64,000 nucleotides of DNA from Rhizobium sp. TH2 (lineage in GTDB: Bacteria; Pseudomonadota; Alphaproteobacteria; Rhizobiales; Rhizobiaceae): NCBI RefSeq assembly GCF_024707525.1, contig NZ_CP062231.1, forward strand, positions 4,777,501-4,841,500, given 5' to 3'. Below the pieces are notes generated by a model, which was given only the letters and a program-made list of their open reading frames with translations, had not been told where the DNA came from and made no database searches. A program made the position numbers and the translations under genes. Below are positions 56,307-64,000 of the stretch, piece by piece (within the stretch, counting starts at the first letter, position 1; the number at the start of each line of letters is the position of its first letter).

Positions 56307-59186
56307 TTACTCCGCAGCTTCCAGCTTGCCCACAATCCGGCGCGAACGACGGCTGAGTTCGTCATACTCCTCCTGCCAGCGCGACGGGCCGTTGGAGGGC
56401 GAGATCTGCACCGCCGTCACCTTGTATTCCGGGCAATTGGTCGCCCAGTCCGAGAAGTCGGTGGTGATGACATTGGCCTGCGTGTCGGGATGGTGGAAGG
56501 TCGTATAGACCACGCCGGTCGCCACCTTCTCGGTGATCAGAGCGCGGAGCGACGTCTCACCGGCACGGCTCTGCAGCCGCACCCAGTCGCCATCGCGGAC
56601 GCCACGCTGCTCCGCGTCGTGCGGATGGATTTCCAGCCGGTCCTCTGCATGCCAGGCGCCGTTTTCAGTGCGCCGTGTCTGCGCGCCGACATTGTACTGG
56701 CTGAGCACGCGGCCGGTGGTGAGCAGCAACGGGAAGCGCGGGCCGGTCTTCTCGTCGGTCGCGACATATTCGGTGCGGATGAACTTGCCCTTGCCGCGCA
56801 CGAAACCGTTGACATGCATGATCGGCGAACCCTCGGGGAACTTCTCGTTGCACGGCCACTGAACCGAGCCCATCTTTTCGAGATAGTCGTAAGAGACAAG
56901 CGCGAAGGCCGGCGTCGTCGCCGCGATCTCGTCCATGATTTCGGACGGATGCGTGTAGGTCCAGTTCAGGCCCATGGCATTGGCGAGGTTCTGCGTCACT
57001 TCCCAGTCGGCATAGCCGTTCTTCGGCGTCATGACCTTGCGGACGCGGTTGATGCGGCGCTCGGCATTGGTGAACGTGCCGTCCTTCTCGAGGAAGGTCG
57101 AACCCGGCAGGAAGACGTGGGCGTAGTTCGCCGTTTCGTTGAGGAACAGATCCTGCACGACGACGCATTCCATCGCGGCGAGACCGGCCGAGACATGCTT
57201 GGTATCCGGGTCGGACTGGAGAATATCCTCGCCCTGGATGTAGATGCCCTTGAACGTGCCATCGACGGCCGCATCCAGCATGTTGGGAATGCGCAGGCCC
57301 GGCTCGTTCTCAAGCGTAACGCCCCACATCTTCTCGAAGATCGCGCGGGTCGCATCATCGGAGATATGGCGATAGCCCGGCAGTTCGTGCGGGAAGGAGC
57401 CCATGTCGCAGGAGCCCTGGACATTGTTCTGGCCGCGCAGCGGGTTCACGCCGACACCACGACGGCCGATATTGCCGGTCGCCATGGCGAGGTTGGCGAT
57501 TGCGATGACCGTGGTCGAGCCCTGGCTGTGTTCTGTCACGCCGAGGCCATAATAGATGGCACCATTGCCGCCGCGGGCAAACAGACGGGCCGCACCGCGG
57601 ATCAGTTCCGGATCGACCTTCGTATACATCTGGATCGCTTCGGGGCTGTGGCGTTCTTCGGAAACGAATTCGGCCCAATCGGAAAATTCCGACCAGTCGC
57701 AGCGCTCGCGGATGAAGGCTTCGTCATAGAGGCCTTCGGTGACGATCACATGCGCCAGCGCCGTGACGACGGCCACGTTGGTGCCCGGCATCAGCGGAAG
57801 GTGGTAATCCGCCTTCACATGCGCGGTCGAGACGATTTCGGTCTTCCGCGGATCGATGACGATCAGCTTGGCGCCCTGGCGCAAACGCTTCTTGAGCCGC
57901 GAGGCGAAAACCGGATGGCCTTCGGTCGGATTGGCGCCGATGACGATGACGACATCCGTATCCTCGACAGAGTCGAAATCCTGCGTGCCCGCCGAGGTGC
58001 CGAAGGTCTGGCCGAGGCCATAGCCGGTGGGCGAATGGCAGACGCGGGCGCAGGTATCGACATTGTTATTGCGGAAGCCGGCCCGGACCAACTTCTGCAC
58101 CAGATAGGTTTCCTCATTGGTGCACCGCGACGAGGTGATGCCGCCGATCGAATCCTTGCCATACTGGTACTGGATGCGGCGGAATTCGTTGGCGGTGTAT
58201 GTCAGCGCCTCTTCCCAGCTCACTTCGCGCCAGGGATCGGAAATCTTCTCGCGGATCATCGGGTTGAGGATGCGGTCCTTGTGGGTGGCATAGCCCCAGG
58301 CAAAACGGCCCTTGACGCAGGAATGGCCGCGATTGGCCTTGCCATCCTTCCACGGCACCATGCGGACGAGTTCCTCGCCGCGCATTTCCGCCTTGAAGGA
58401 GCAGCCGACGCCGCAATAAGCGCAGGTGGTAACTTCGGAATGTTCCGGCTGGCCGATCTCGATGACGGTCTTCTCGGTCAGCGTCGCGGTGGGGCAGGCT
58501 TGCACGCAGGCGCCGCAGGAGACGCATTCGGAGGAGAGGAAATCCTCGCTTATGCCCGCAGCGACCCGGCTGCCGAAGCCGCGGCCCGAAATCGTCAGCG
58601 CGAATGTGCCCTGCACCTCCTCGCAGGCGCGGACGCAGCGCGAGCAGACGATGCACTTCGACGGATCATAGGTGAAATACGGGTTCGACTCGTCCTTCGG
58701 CATCCAGTTAAGGTTCAGCGCACCATCGTTGCGTGCCGTGACGTGGTTCTCTCCTTCATAGCCATAGCGCACATCGCGCAGGCCGACCGCACCAGCCATG
58801 TCCTGCAATTCGCAATCGCCGTTGGCGGCGCAGGTCAGGCAGTCGAGCGGATGATCGGAAATATAGAGCTCCATCACGCCCTTGCGGATGTCCTTGAGCC
58901 GCGAGGTCTGGGTATGAACCTGGATTCCTGGCGCGACCGGCGTCGTGCAGGAGGCAGGCGTACCATTGCGGCCTTCGATCTCGATGAGACAGAGGCGGCA
59001 GGAGCCAAAGGCATCCATCATGTCGGTGGCGCAGAGTTTCGGTATCTCGATGCCGGCATCCATCGAGGCGCGCATGATCGATGTGCCTTCGGGGACCGTG
59101 ATCTCGCGGCCGTCGATTGTCAGCGTCACCATCTTTTCGGATTTCGAAGCGGGCGTGCCGTAGTCGATTTCGTGAATAAGGCCCAT
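56307..59186 (-). CDS. fdsA: NAD-dependent formate dehydrogenase alpha subunit
   Basis: A 959-aa molybdoenzyme subunit. Order: a 2Fe-2S ferredoxin/NuoG-like N-domain with CATDMMDAFGSCRLC, a His-Cys cluster site, two [4Fe-4S] sites (CIVCSRCVRACEE, CVSCGACVQACP), the MopB [4Fe-4S] motif TCAYCGVGCSF, and the bis-MGD domain with the Mo-ligating Cys in RVCHSPTGYGLGQ. This is the catalytic site of formate oxidation to carbon dioxide. Four bases separate its ATG from the fdsB stop. Formate from purU and one-carbon metabolism is a likely substrate source. Confidence 0.97.
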   Translation of the reverse strand: MGLIHEIDYGTPASKSEKMVTLTIDGREITVPEGTSIMRASMDAGIEIPKLCATDMMDAFGSCRLCLIEIEGRNGTPASCTTPVAPGIQVHTQTSRLKDIRKGVMELYISDHPLDCLTCAANGDCELQDMAGAVGLRDVRYGYEGENHVTARNDGALNLNWMPKDESNPYFTYDPSKCIVCSRCVRACEEVQGTFALTISGRGFGSRVAAGISEDFLSSECVSCGACVQACPTATLTEKTVIEIGQPEHSEVTTCAYCGVGCSFKAEMRGEELVRMVPWKDGKANRGHSCVKGRFAWGYATHKDRILNPMIREKISDPWREVSWEEALTYTANEFRRIQYQYGKDSIGGITSSRCTNEETYLVQKLVRAGFRNNNVDTCARVCHSPTGYGLGQTFGTSAGTQDFDSVEDTDVVIVIGANPTEGHPVFASRLKKRLRQGAKLIVIDPRKTEIVSTAHVKADYHLPLMPGTNVAVVTALAHVIVTEGLYDEAFIRERCDWSEFSDWAEFVSEERHSPEAIQMYTKVDPELIRGAARLFARGGNGAIYYGLGVTEHSQGSTTVIAIANLAMATGNIGRRGVGVNPLRGQNNVQGSCDMGSFPHELPGYRHISDDATRAIFEKMWGVTLENEPGLRIPNMLDAAVDGTFKGIYIQGEDILQSDPDTKHVSAGLAAMECVVVQDLFLNETANYAHVFLPGSTFLEKDGTFTNAERRINRVRKVMTPKNGYADWEVTQNLANAMGLNWTYTHPSEIMDEIAATTPAFALVSYDYLEKMGSVQWPCNEKFPEGSPIMHVNGFVRGKGKFIRTEYVATDEKTGPRFPLLLTTGRVLSQYNVGAQTRRTENGAWHAEDRLEIHPHDAEQRGVRDGDWVRLQSRAGETSLRALITEKVATGVVYTTFHHPDTQANVITTDFSDWATNCPEYKVTAVQISPSNGPSRWQEEYDELSRRSRRIVGKLEAAE

Positions 59187-59190
59187 GATA

Positions 59191-60747
59191 TTACTCCGCT
59201 GCCTGAAGGGTGGCTGCCGGACGGAAGTCATCCGGGAAATGATTGATGGCGCTCATGACGGGATAGGGCGTGAAGCCGCCCAGCGCGCAAAGCGAACCGA
59301 ATTTCATCGTGTTCGAGAGGTCCGCGACCAGAGCGAGGTTCTTCTCCGGCTCGATGCCCTGCGAAATCTTGTCGATGGTTTCGACACCGCGGACGGAACC
59401 GATGCGGCAGGGCGTGCACTTGCCACAGGATTCCACGGCGCAGAATTCGAAGGCGAAGCGCGCCTGCGCCAGCATGTCGGCGGTGTCGTCGAACACCGTG
59501 ATGCCGGCATGACCGATCAGGCCGTCCTTAGCCGCGAACGCTTCGTAGTCGAACGGCGTGTCGAACAGCGACACGGGGAAGTAAGCCCCGAGCGGCCCAC
59601 CGACCTGTACGGCCTTGACCGGGCGGCCCGTACGGGTGCCGCCACCGATGTCGTTGACGATTTCGCCGAGGGTAAGGCCGAACGCGACTTCATAGAGGCC
59701 GGAATGCTTGACGTTGCCGGCGATCTGGATCGGGATCGTGCCGCGCGAGCGGCCCATGCCGAAATCCTTGTAGTGTTGCGCGCCCTTTTCCATGATCACA
59801 GGCACGGAGGCGAGCGAGATCACGTTGTTGACGACTGTGGGCTTGCCGAGGAAGCCTTCAAGCGCGGGTAGTGGCGGCTTGGCGCGCACGACGCCGCGCT
59901 TGCCTTCGAGCGAGTTGAGCAGCGAGGTCTCTTCGCCGCAGACATAGGCGCCGGCACCGGAGCGGATCTCCATGTCGAAGGCCTTGCCCGAACCGAGCAC
60001 CGAAGCCCCCAGCACGCCCTCGCGGCGAGCGACTTCCACCGCCTCGTTCATGATCAGGATGGCGTTCGGATACTCCGAGCGGAGATAGACATAACCCTTG
60101 TTTGCGCCAACCGCGATGCCCGCGATCGCCATGCCTTCTATCAACACGAAGGGGTCGCCTTCCATGATCATCCGGTCGGCGAAGGTGGCACTGTCGCCCT
60201 CGTCGGCATTGCAGACGATGTATTTCTGCGGGCCGGCCGCATCATGAACCGTCTTCCACTTGATGCCGGTCGGGAAGCCCGCACCACCACGGCCGCGCAG
60301 GCCGGAATCGGTGACTTCCTTGACGACATCGGCGCCGGTCATACCAAGCGCGCGTTCGAGGCCCACAAGACCGCCGAGCGACTTGTGGTCATCTAGCGAC
60401 AGCGGATCGGTGATGCCGCAGCGGGAGAATGTCAGCCGCGTCTGATTCTTCAGCCAGCTGATTTCTTCTGTCAGTCCATGGCAGAGCGGATGATCCTTGC
60501 CTTCGAGCAGGCCGGCATCGAGCAGACCAGCAACATCCTTGGCGGCAACCGGACCATAGGCGACGCGGCCGGCCGGCGTCTCAACCTCGACCAGCACTTC
60601 GAGCCAATGAAGCCCACGCGATCCATTGCGGACGATTGTCGCGTCGAGGCCGCGTGCGGAGATCTCGGCCTGGAACGCCTTGACGACCCTCTCGGCGCCG
60701 ACGGCGAGGGCTGCGGAATCACGCGGGATGAAAATGCGAACAGTCAC
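59191..60747 (-). CDS. fdsB: NAD-dependent formate dehydrogenase beta subunit (NuoF-like)
   Basis: A 518-aa FMN subunit that passes electrons to NAD+. An N-terminal thioredoxin-like region (about 1-110) precedes the FMN site GLRGRGGAGFPTG, the NADH loop GAGAYVCGEETSLLNS and the [4Fe-4S] ligands ESCGKCTPCRIG and LCALGG. The start is GTG at 60747, overlapping the fdsG stop as GTGA, so fdsG and fdsB are coupled. Confidence 0.97.
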   Translation of the reverse strand: MTVRIFIPRDSAALAVGAERVVKAFQAEISARGLDATIVRNGSRGLHWLEVLVEVETPAGRVAYGPVAAKDVAGLLDAGLLEGKDHPLCHGLTEEISWLKNQTRLTFSRCGITDPLSLDDHKSLGGLVGLERALGMTGADVVKEVTDSGLRGRGGAGFPTGIKWKTVHDAAGPQKYIVCNADEGDSATFADRMIMEGDPFVLIEGMAIAGIAVGANKGYVYLRSEYPNAILIMNEAVEVARREGVLGASVLGSGKAFDMEIRSGAGAYVCGEETSLLNSLEGKRGVVRAKPPLPALEGFLGKPTVVNNVISLASVPVIMEKGAQHYKDFGMGRSRGTIPIQIAGNVKHSGLYEVAFGLTLGEIVNDIGGGTRTGRPVKAVQVGGPLGAYFPVSLFDTPFDYEAFAAKDGLIGHAGITVFDDTADMLAQARFAFEFCAVESCGKCTPCRIGSVRGVETIDKISQGIEPEKNLALVADLSNTMKFGSLCALGGFTPYPVMSAINHFPDDFRPAATLQAAE

Positions 60748-61220
60748 AGGCGCACCTCCTTGATGAGGGCTGAAAGCGTCTCGCGGTCGAGGCGCCCGTG
60801 AAGCTCCCCATCGATCTGCGCCGAGGGAGCGGTGGAACAGAGCCCGAGACAGTAAACCGGTTCGAGCGTCACCCGACCATCCGGCGTCGTGCCGTGCCAA
60901 TCGAGATCGAGCACCTTGCAGGCATGTTCGGCAATATCGCGGCCGCCCATCGACTGGCAGGCCTCGGCGCGACAGATACGCACCACATGCTGGCCGGCGG
61001 GATGGCTACGAAATTCGTGATAGAAGGTAACGACGCCATGGACCTCGGCGCGGGAGAGATTGAGCTCGCGGGCGATCAGCGGCAGGGCGGCCTCCGGCAC
61101 ATAGCCGAAATCTTCCTGAACCGCATGCAGGATCGGCAGCAGCGGCCCTTCCAGCGACTTGAGTTCATTGACGATTTCGAGCGTCCGTGCGCTCACATCG
61201 TCCTTCACATGGACATTCAT
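60744..61220 (-). CDS. fdsG: NAD-dependent formate dehydrogenase gamma subunit (NuoE-like)
   Basis: A 158-aa [2Fe-2S] thioredoxin-like subunit. Ligands are in ICRAEACQSMGG and PVYCLGLCSTAPS. GPLLPILHAVQEDFGYVP at the N-terminus matches NuoE/FdsG. The ATG at 61220 has GGAGG upstream. It is the first gene of the operon fdsGBA-fdhD-fdsD. Confidence 0.96.
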   Translation of the reverse strand: MNVHVKDDVSARTLEIVNELKSLEGPLLPILHAVQEDFGYVPEAALPLIARELNLSRAEVHGVVTFYHEFRSHPAGQHVVRICRAEACQSMGGRDIAEHACKVLDLDWHGTTPDGRVTLEPVYCLGLCSTAPSAQIDGELHGRLDRETLSALIKEVRL

Positions 61221-61397
61221 ACTGGCCTCCACCCATCCGCCACGAAAGCAGTCGTTAAGGCATGCGGCAATCGCCACCACGCCTTCAGTCTAGCACATTT
61301 CCGGGAAATTTTGATGGCAAAACCGGAACTCTGTCGGCGATGCGTTGGGTGATGATCGCAATTGGAGCTTCCAACGTCAATAACGGAGGTTCGTTGC

Positions 61398-61418
61398 TTG
61401 ATAGAAAATTTCTATCAA
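61398..61418. promoter_or_regulatory. Perfect palindromic operator before the phd-type antitoxin
   Basis: Arms TTGATAGAAA and TTTCTATCAA surround a single A, giving a perfect 21-bp palindrome. It lies just upstream of the TA promoter, a usual place for autoregulation by a Phd-type antitoxin. Confidence 0.65.
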
Positions 61419-61428
61419 AGACGGCAGA

Positions 61429-61456
61429 TTGTCGTTTGCCGAAAAACTGGTATTAT
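61429..61456 (+). promoter_or_regulatory. Predicted sigma-70 promoter of the TA pair
   Basis: TTGTCG (61429-61434), a 16-bp spacer and TATTAT (61451-61456) form a reasonable promoter, 33 bp upstream of the antitoxin ATG. Confidence 0.45.
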
Positions 61457-61489
61457 TCGAAACATGCGAAACTTTCGAGGAGTACGACT

Positions 61490-61759
61490 ATGAAAGTCTC
61501 ATCGGCAGAGTTCATCAAGAACTATGGCACACTCGCCGACAAGGCGCTCCAGGAGGCCGTGACTATTACCAGAAACGGACGGGACAGACTCGTACTGATT
61601 TCCAGCGAGGAATATGGTCGTTTGAGGGAAAGCTATCGTCGCGCACTTCGCATCGAAGATCTCTCCGACGAGGACATCGAACTCATCTCCAAGGCCGAAG
61701 TACCGGCCGAATACGGTTACCTCGACGAACTCATCAAAGACTGGAAGCCCGAGGAATGA
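61490..61759 (+). CDS. Phd/YefM-like antitoxin
   Basis: An 89-aa protein. The N-terminal MKVSSAEFIKNYGTLADKAL and VTITRNGRDRLVLISSEEYGRL are typical of Phd/YefM DNA-binding domains, and the acidic C-terminus (DLSDEDIELISKAEVP) would bind the toxin. GAGGAG precedes the ATG. The stop overlaps the toxin ATG as ATGA. Confidence 0.88.
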   Translation: MKVSSAEFIKNYGTLADKALQEAVTITRNGRDRLVLISSEEYGRLRESYRRALRIEDLSDEDIELISKAEVPAEYGYLDELIKDWKPEE

Positions 61760-62175
61760 GTTGGCCGACACCTGTTCCCGGCATGGTCGTCCGCTATTCA
61801 TTTCTCTGGTCGTCGGAGGATGCACGAGGCAAAGAAGACGGTGCTAAAGACAGGCCTTGCGCCATCGTAGTGGCGACAGGCCAAGTCGAAACCGGAATCC
61901 GAACTTATCTCCTGCCTATTACCCATACTCAGCCGCAAGCACCAAGTGATGCAGTGGAAATTCCCAAATCCGTGAAGGCTCATCTTGGCCTAGATGCCGA
62001 CCCCTCATGGATCGTCGTAAACGAGATAAATGCCTTCGTCTGGCCGGGCTATGACCTGGCGCCGGTCGGACGAACCGGAAGTCCAGTCTATGGCATTCTG
62101 CCTCCCGGCTTCTTTCGTCATCTACGCTCGCGCTTCCTAGCCGTGCGGAAACGCGTTATCACGAAACGCACTTAG
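61756..62175 (+). CDS. PemK/MazF-like toxin
   Basis: A 139-aa protein coupled to the antitoxin. PGMVVRYSFLWSSEDARGKE and KDRPCAIVVATG at the N-terminus match the PemK-like fold, an mRNA interferase or related; WIVVNEINAFVWPG and a basic C-terminus follow. It lacks the usual MazF length of about 110, but the core fits. Its end overlaps that of the convergent LysR gene by 4 bp. The pair interrupts the stretch between fdsG and the LysR gene. Confidence 0.75.
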   Translation: MSWPTPVPGMVVRYSFLWSSEDARGKEDGAKDRPCAIVVATGQVETGIRTYLLPITHTQPQAPSDAVEIPKSVKAHLGLDADPSWIVVNEINAFVWPGYDLAPVGRTGSPVYGILPPGFFRHLRSRFLAVRKRVITKRT

Positions 62176-63059
62176 CCCCTTCCACGCACCTCCCGCGCCA
62201 TATTCAGCATCGCTGACACCAGCGGTGTGTTCGGCTCGCGCTCCAGCGCAATGATCCCGACGGAATGGCTGGTCTCCGGCGCGGTAAGCGGTACGACGGC
62301 GATCTCCGATGCAAACCCGAACGACCGCGCCGCATCGAGCGGCATGATCGAGGCCCATTTGCCGGTCAGGACATGGGTGAACAGCACGATCATCGAATTG
62401 GATTCGAGTCGGGGCGATACGCTCACGCCGGCCTCAGCCATGTGCTTGTTGATAATGCGGCGGTTCTGCATATCAGGAGTCAGCAGGCAGAGCGGCAGTT
62501 CGCTCACCTCTTTCCAGGTCACCGAGGCACGGTCCGCCAGCGGTGCCGATTTCGAAGTGACCAGATAATAGCGTTCTTCTATCAGAGGCACCGTGACCAC
62601 TCGCCCGAGCGGCTCATTGTCGAGATAGGTGATGCCGATATCGGTCTCGAGATTGTCGAGCTGGCTCATGATATGCAGAGAGGTCGCCGACTGGATCGAG
62701 AAGGTCACATCCGGGTGCTTCTCCTGAAACGGCGCGCTCAACCGGGGCACCAGCGACAGCGCGGTGGGGATCGCGGTGATGCGTAGGTGACCTGAGAGGC
62801 CCTTGTGCGCGGCGCGCATCTCCTCCTTCATCGTCCTGGCATCGCCGACGATGCGGCGTGCCCATTCCAGCACCCGCTGACCCTCAGGCGTCAGGCCCTG
62901 GTAGCGCGAGCCGCGATTGACCAGCATTACGCCGAGCTCGTTTTCGAGCGCGCGGATCGCTGCCGAAAGCGTCGGCTGGGTGATGCCGCATTCCTCGGCG
63001 GCCCGGCCGAAATGCTGCTCGCGGGCGAGCGCGAGGAAGAATTGCAGCTTGTCGATCAT
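62172..63059 (-). CDS. LysR-family regulator (OxyR-like group), possible fds regulator
   Basis: A 295-aa LTTR. N-terminal HTH: LQFFLALAREQHFGRAAEECGITQPTLSAAIRALENELG (about 5-43). The substrate-binding domain holds PRLSAPFQEKHPDVTFSI and the DNLETDIGITYLD region. The gene lies next to the fds operon in the same orientation and is a plausible activator of it, as LysR-type FdsR is elsewhere, but the TA module lies between. leuD is divergent from it. Confidence 0.85.
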   Translation of the reverse strand: MIDKLQFFLALAREQHFGRAAEECGITQPTLSAAIRALENELGVMLVNRGSRYQGLTPEGQRVLEWARRIVGDARTMKEEMRAAHKGLSGHLRITAIPTALSLVPRLSAPFQEKHPDVTFSIQSATSLHIMSQLDNLETDIGITYLDNEPLGRVVTVPLIEERYYLVTSKSAPLADRASVTWKEVSELPLCLLTPDMQNRRIINKHMAEAGVSVSPRLESNSMIVLFTHVLTGKWASIMPLDAARSFGFASEIAVVPLTAPETSHSVGIIALEREPNTPLVSAMLNMAREVRGRG

Positions 63060-63189
63060 CGCATCACCCGGAACTTGGAAGCAGCATTGAACCGCATTAC
63101 ATCATGAATACAAGAATCCCCTTCAATTTTTGGCCGATTTGCGTTAGAGGCCGCCTCGGAAAGAACAAGGAGCTCCGAAAGGACAGATC

Positions 63190-63795
63190 ATGGACAAGTT
63201 CACAACGCTGACAGGCATCGCGGCACCCTATCCGGTCATCAATATCGACACGGACATGATCATCCCGAAGGATTATCTCAAGACCATCAAGCGCACCGGC
63301 CTCGGCACCGGCCTGTTCGCCGAGGCGCGCTACAAGGACGATGGTTCGGAAAACCCAGACTTCGTGCTCAACAAGCCGGCTTACCGCAAGTCGCAGATCC
63401 TCGTCGCCGGCGACAATTTCGGCTGCGGCTCATCGCGCGAACATGCGCCCTGGGCACTGCTCGATTTCGGCATCCGCTGCGTGATCTCCACCAGCTTCGC
63501 CGACATTTTCTACAATAACTGTTTCAAGAATGGCATCCTGCCGATCGTGGTCTCGCCCGATGACCTGGAAAAGCTGATGGACGATGCCAGCCGCGGCTCC
63601 AACGCCACGCTGTCCGTCGATCTCGAAGCCCAGGAAATCCGTGGCCCCGACGGCGGCACGATCAAGTTCGACATCGACGCCTTCAAGAAGCATTGCCTGC
63701 TCAACGGCCTCGATGATATCGGCCTGACGCTGGCCAAGGCGGACGAAATCGACACCTACGAAAAGAAGACAGCCAATTCACGCCCCTGGGCCTGA
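63190..63795 (+). CDS. leuD: 3-isopropylmalate dehydratase small subunit
   Basis: A 201-aa swivelling domain of isopropylmalate isomerase that pairs with Leu[18 protein letters not shown] and [14 protein letters not shown] are the family motifs; the C-terminus [14 protein letters not shown] is typical. AAGGAG lies upstream. A terminator follows. Confidence 0.97.
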   Translation: MDKFTTLTGIAAPYPVINIDTDMIIPKDYLKTIKRTGLGTGLFAEARYKDDGSENPDFVLNKPAYRKSQILVAGDNFGCGSSREHAPWALLDFGIRCVISTSFADIFYNNCFKNGILPIVVSPDDLEKLMDDASRGSNATLSVDLEAQEIRGPDGGTIKFDIDAFKKHCLLNGLDDIGLTLAKADEIDTYEKKTANSRPWA

Positions 63796-63816
63796 GCGGT
63801 TCTGGATGGTTTTTTG

Positions 63817-63849
63817 AAAGGCGCGGGACCGCAGGGCTCCGCGCCTTTT
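63817..63849 (+). terminator. Rho-independent terminator of leuD
   Basis: AAAGGCGCGG (63817-63826) pairs with CCGCGCCTTT (63839-63848) and is followed by a T. The loop is GACCGCAGGGCT. It may also end the convergent partial gene. Confidence 0.75.
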
Positions 63850-63865
63850 GCTTATGCAAATGGGT

Positions 63866-64000
63866 TCACTGCGGCGCCCCATTGCCGGACAGGATTTGTG
63901 CGGCACCACGCATGGCGACGCGGAACGCCTCGTCAAAATTGACGCCACGTACGACCCATCGATAGGTTTCGCCATCGTGCTTGAGCCGCCAGGTGGCGAC
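63866..64000 (-). CDS. C-terminal fragment of an unidentified protein
   Basis: The frame is open from the right edge to the TGA at 63866-63868 and reads VATWRLKHDGETYRWVVRGV, then NFDEAFRVAMRGAAQILSGN and GAPQ. The last 44 residues do not match a family I know. The start is beyond the window. Mixed charge and no membrane segment suggest a soluble protein. Confidence 0.55.
   Translation of the reverse strand, partial: VATWRLKHDGETYRWVVRGVNFDEAFRVAMRGAAQILSGNGAPQ

Noticed and set aside
56490..59246. 918-codon open frame on the plus strand
   Set aside because: Antisense shadow of fdsA caused by GC-rich codon bias; the product is rich in R, D, A and H and has no domain.

Overview
This window looks like a chromosomal segment from an alphaproteobacterium of the Hyphomicrobiales (Rhizobiales), most likely Rhizobiaceae or a close relative. 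The reasons are the GC-rich coding sequence, the conserved block rsfS-rlmH-envC-like-ctpA-polysaccharide deacetylase-rppH, a DUF982 gene, a rhizobial-type PmtA, a long pyruvate carboxylase, an Irr-type (ICE) box at bfr, and several RIME-like palindromic intergenic elements. I see no rRNA, tRNA, CRISPR array, insertion sequence or prophage. The species assignment is inference.

Layout. 1-4.3 kb: end of an M23 peptidase, clpB, then a gene-poor stretch with a small membrane ORF, a candidate large structured RNA on the minus strand (about 3533-3900) and a 211-bp palindromic element. 4.3-10 kb: a PLP ammonia-lyase, a methyltransferase, a decayed copy of the ammonia-lyase 3' end, an RTX-type secreted protein, a secreted alpha/beta hydrolase and a sulfotransferase. 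10-20 kb: a CobW GTPase translationally coupled to a D-Ala-D-Ala carboxypeptidase, an M20 amidohydrolase, a CDF-like protein, an AGE-family isomerase, a VTT membrane protein coupled to an EEP phosphatase, and glnK-amtB behind a sigma-54 promoter. 20-29.5 kb: tesB, an FAD monooxygenase and the rsfS-to-rppH block, which combines ribosome silencing and methylation, cell-wall turnover and mRNA 5'-end processing. 29.6-36.7 kb: an OhrR-type regulator divergent from an exported hydrolase, bfr/bfd iron storage, the pncA-pncB NAD salvage pair, an MFS transporter and a DeoR regulator. 37-44 kb: an HPP-CBS membrane protein, a GGDEF-EAL protein and pyruvate carboxylase. 44-52.5 kb: a parDE module, a LuxR solo, purU, a truncated HigA-like ORF, an XRE-cupin regulator, a response regulator with a partner cNMP-binding protein, an L,D-transpeptidase, sixA, an aldo/keto reductase, a methyltransferase and DUF982. 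52.5-64 kb: leuC, pmtA, the NAD-dependent molybdenum formate dehydrogenase operon fdsGBA-fdhD-fdsD, a Phd/PemK-type toxin-antitoxin pair, a LysR regulator and leuD.

How the parts fit. Most genes are core metabolism and envelope functions in a typical rhizobial order. The regulatory sites readable from sequence are the sigma-54 promoter of glnK-amtB (nitrogen), tandem ICE motifs at bfr (iron), three related palindromes between the OhrR-like gene and the hydrolase (peroxide), and a perfect palindrome before the phd-type antitoxin (autoregulation). The least explained stretch is 3.2-4.0 kb, where nested perfect helices capped by GNRA loops suggest an undescribed or unassigned structured RNA.
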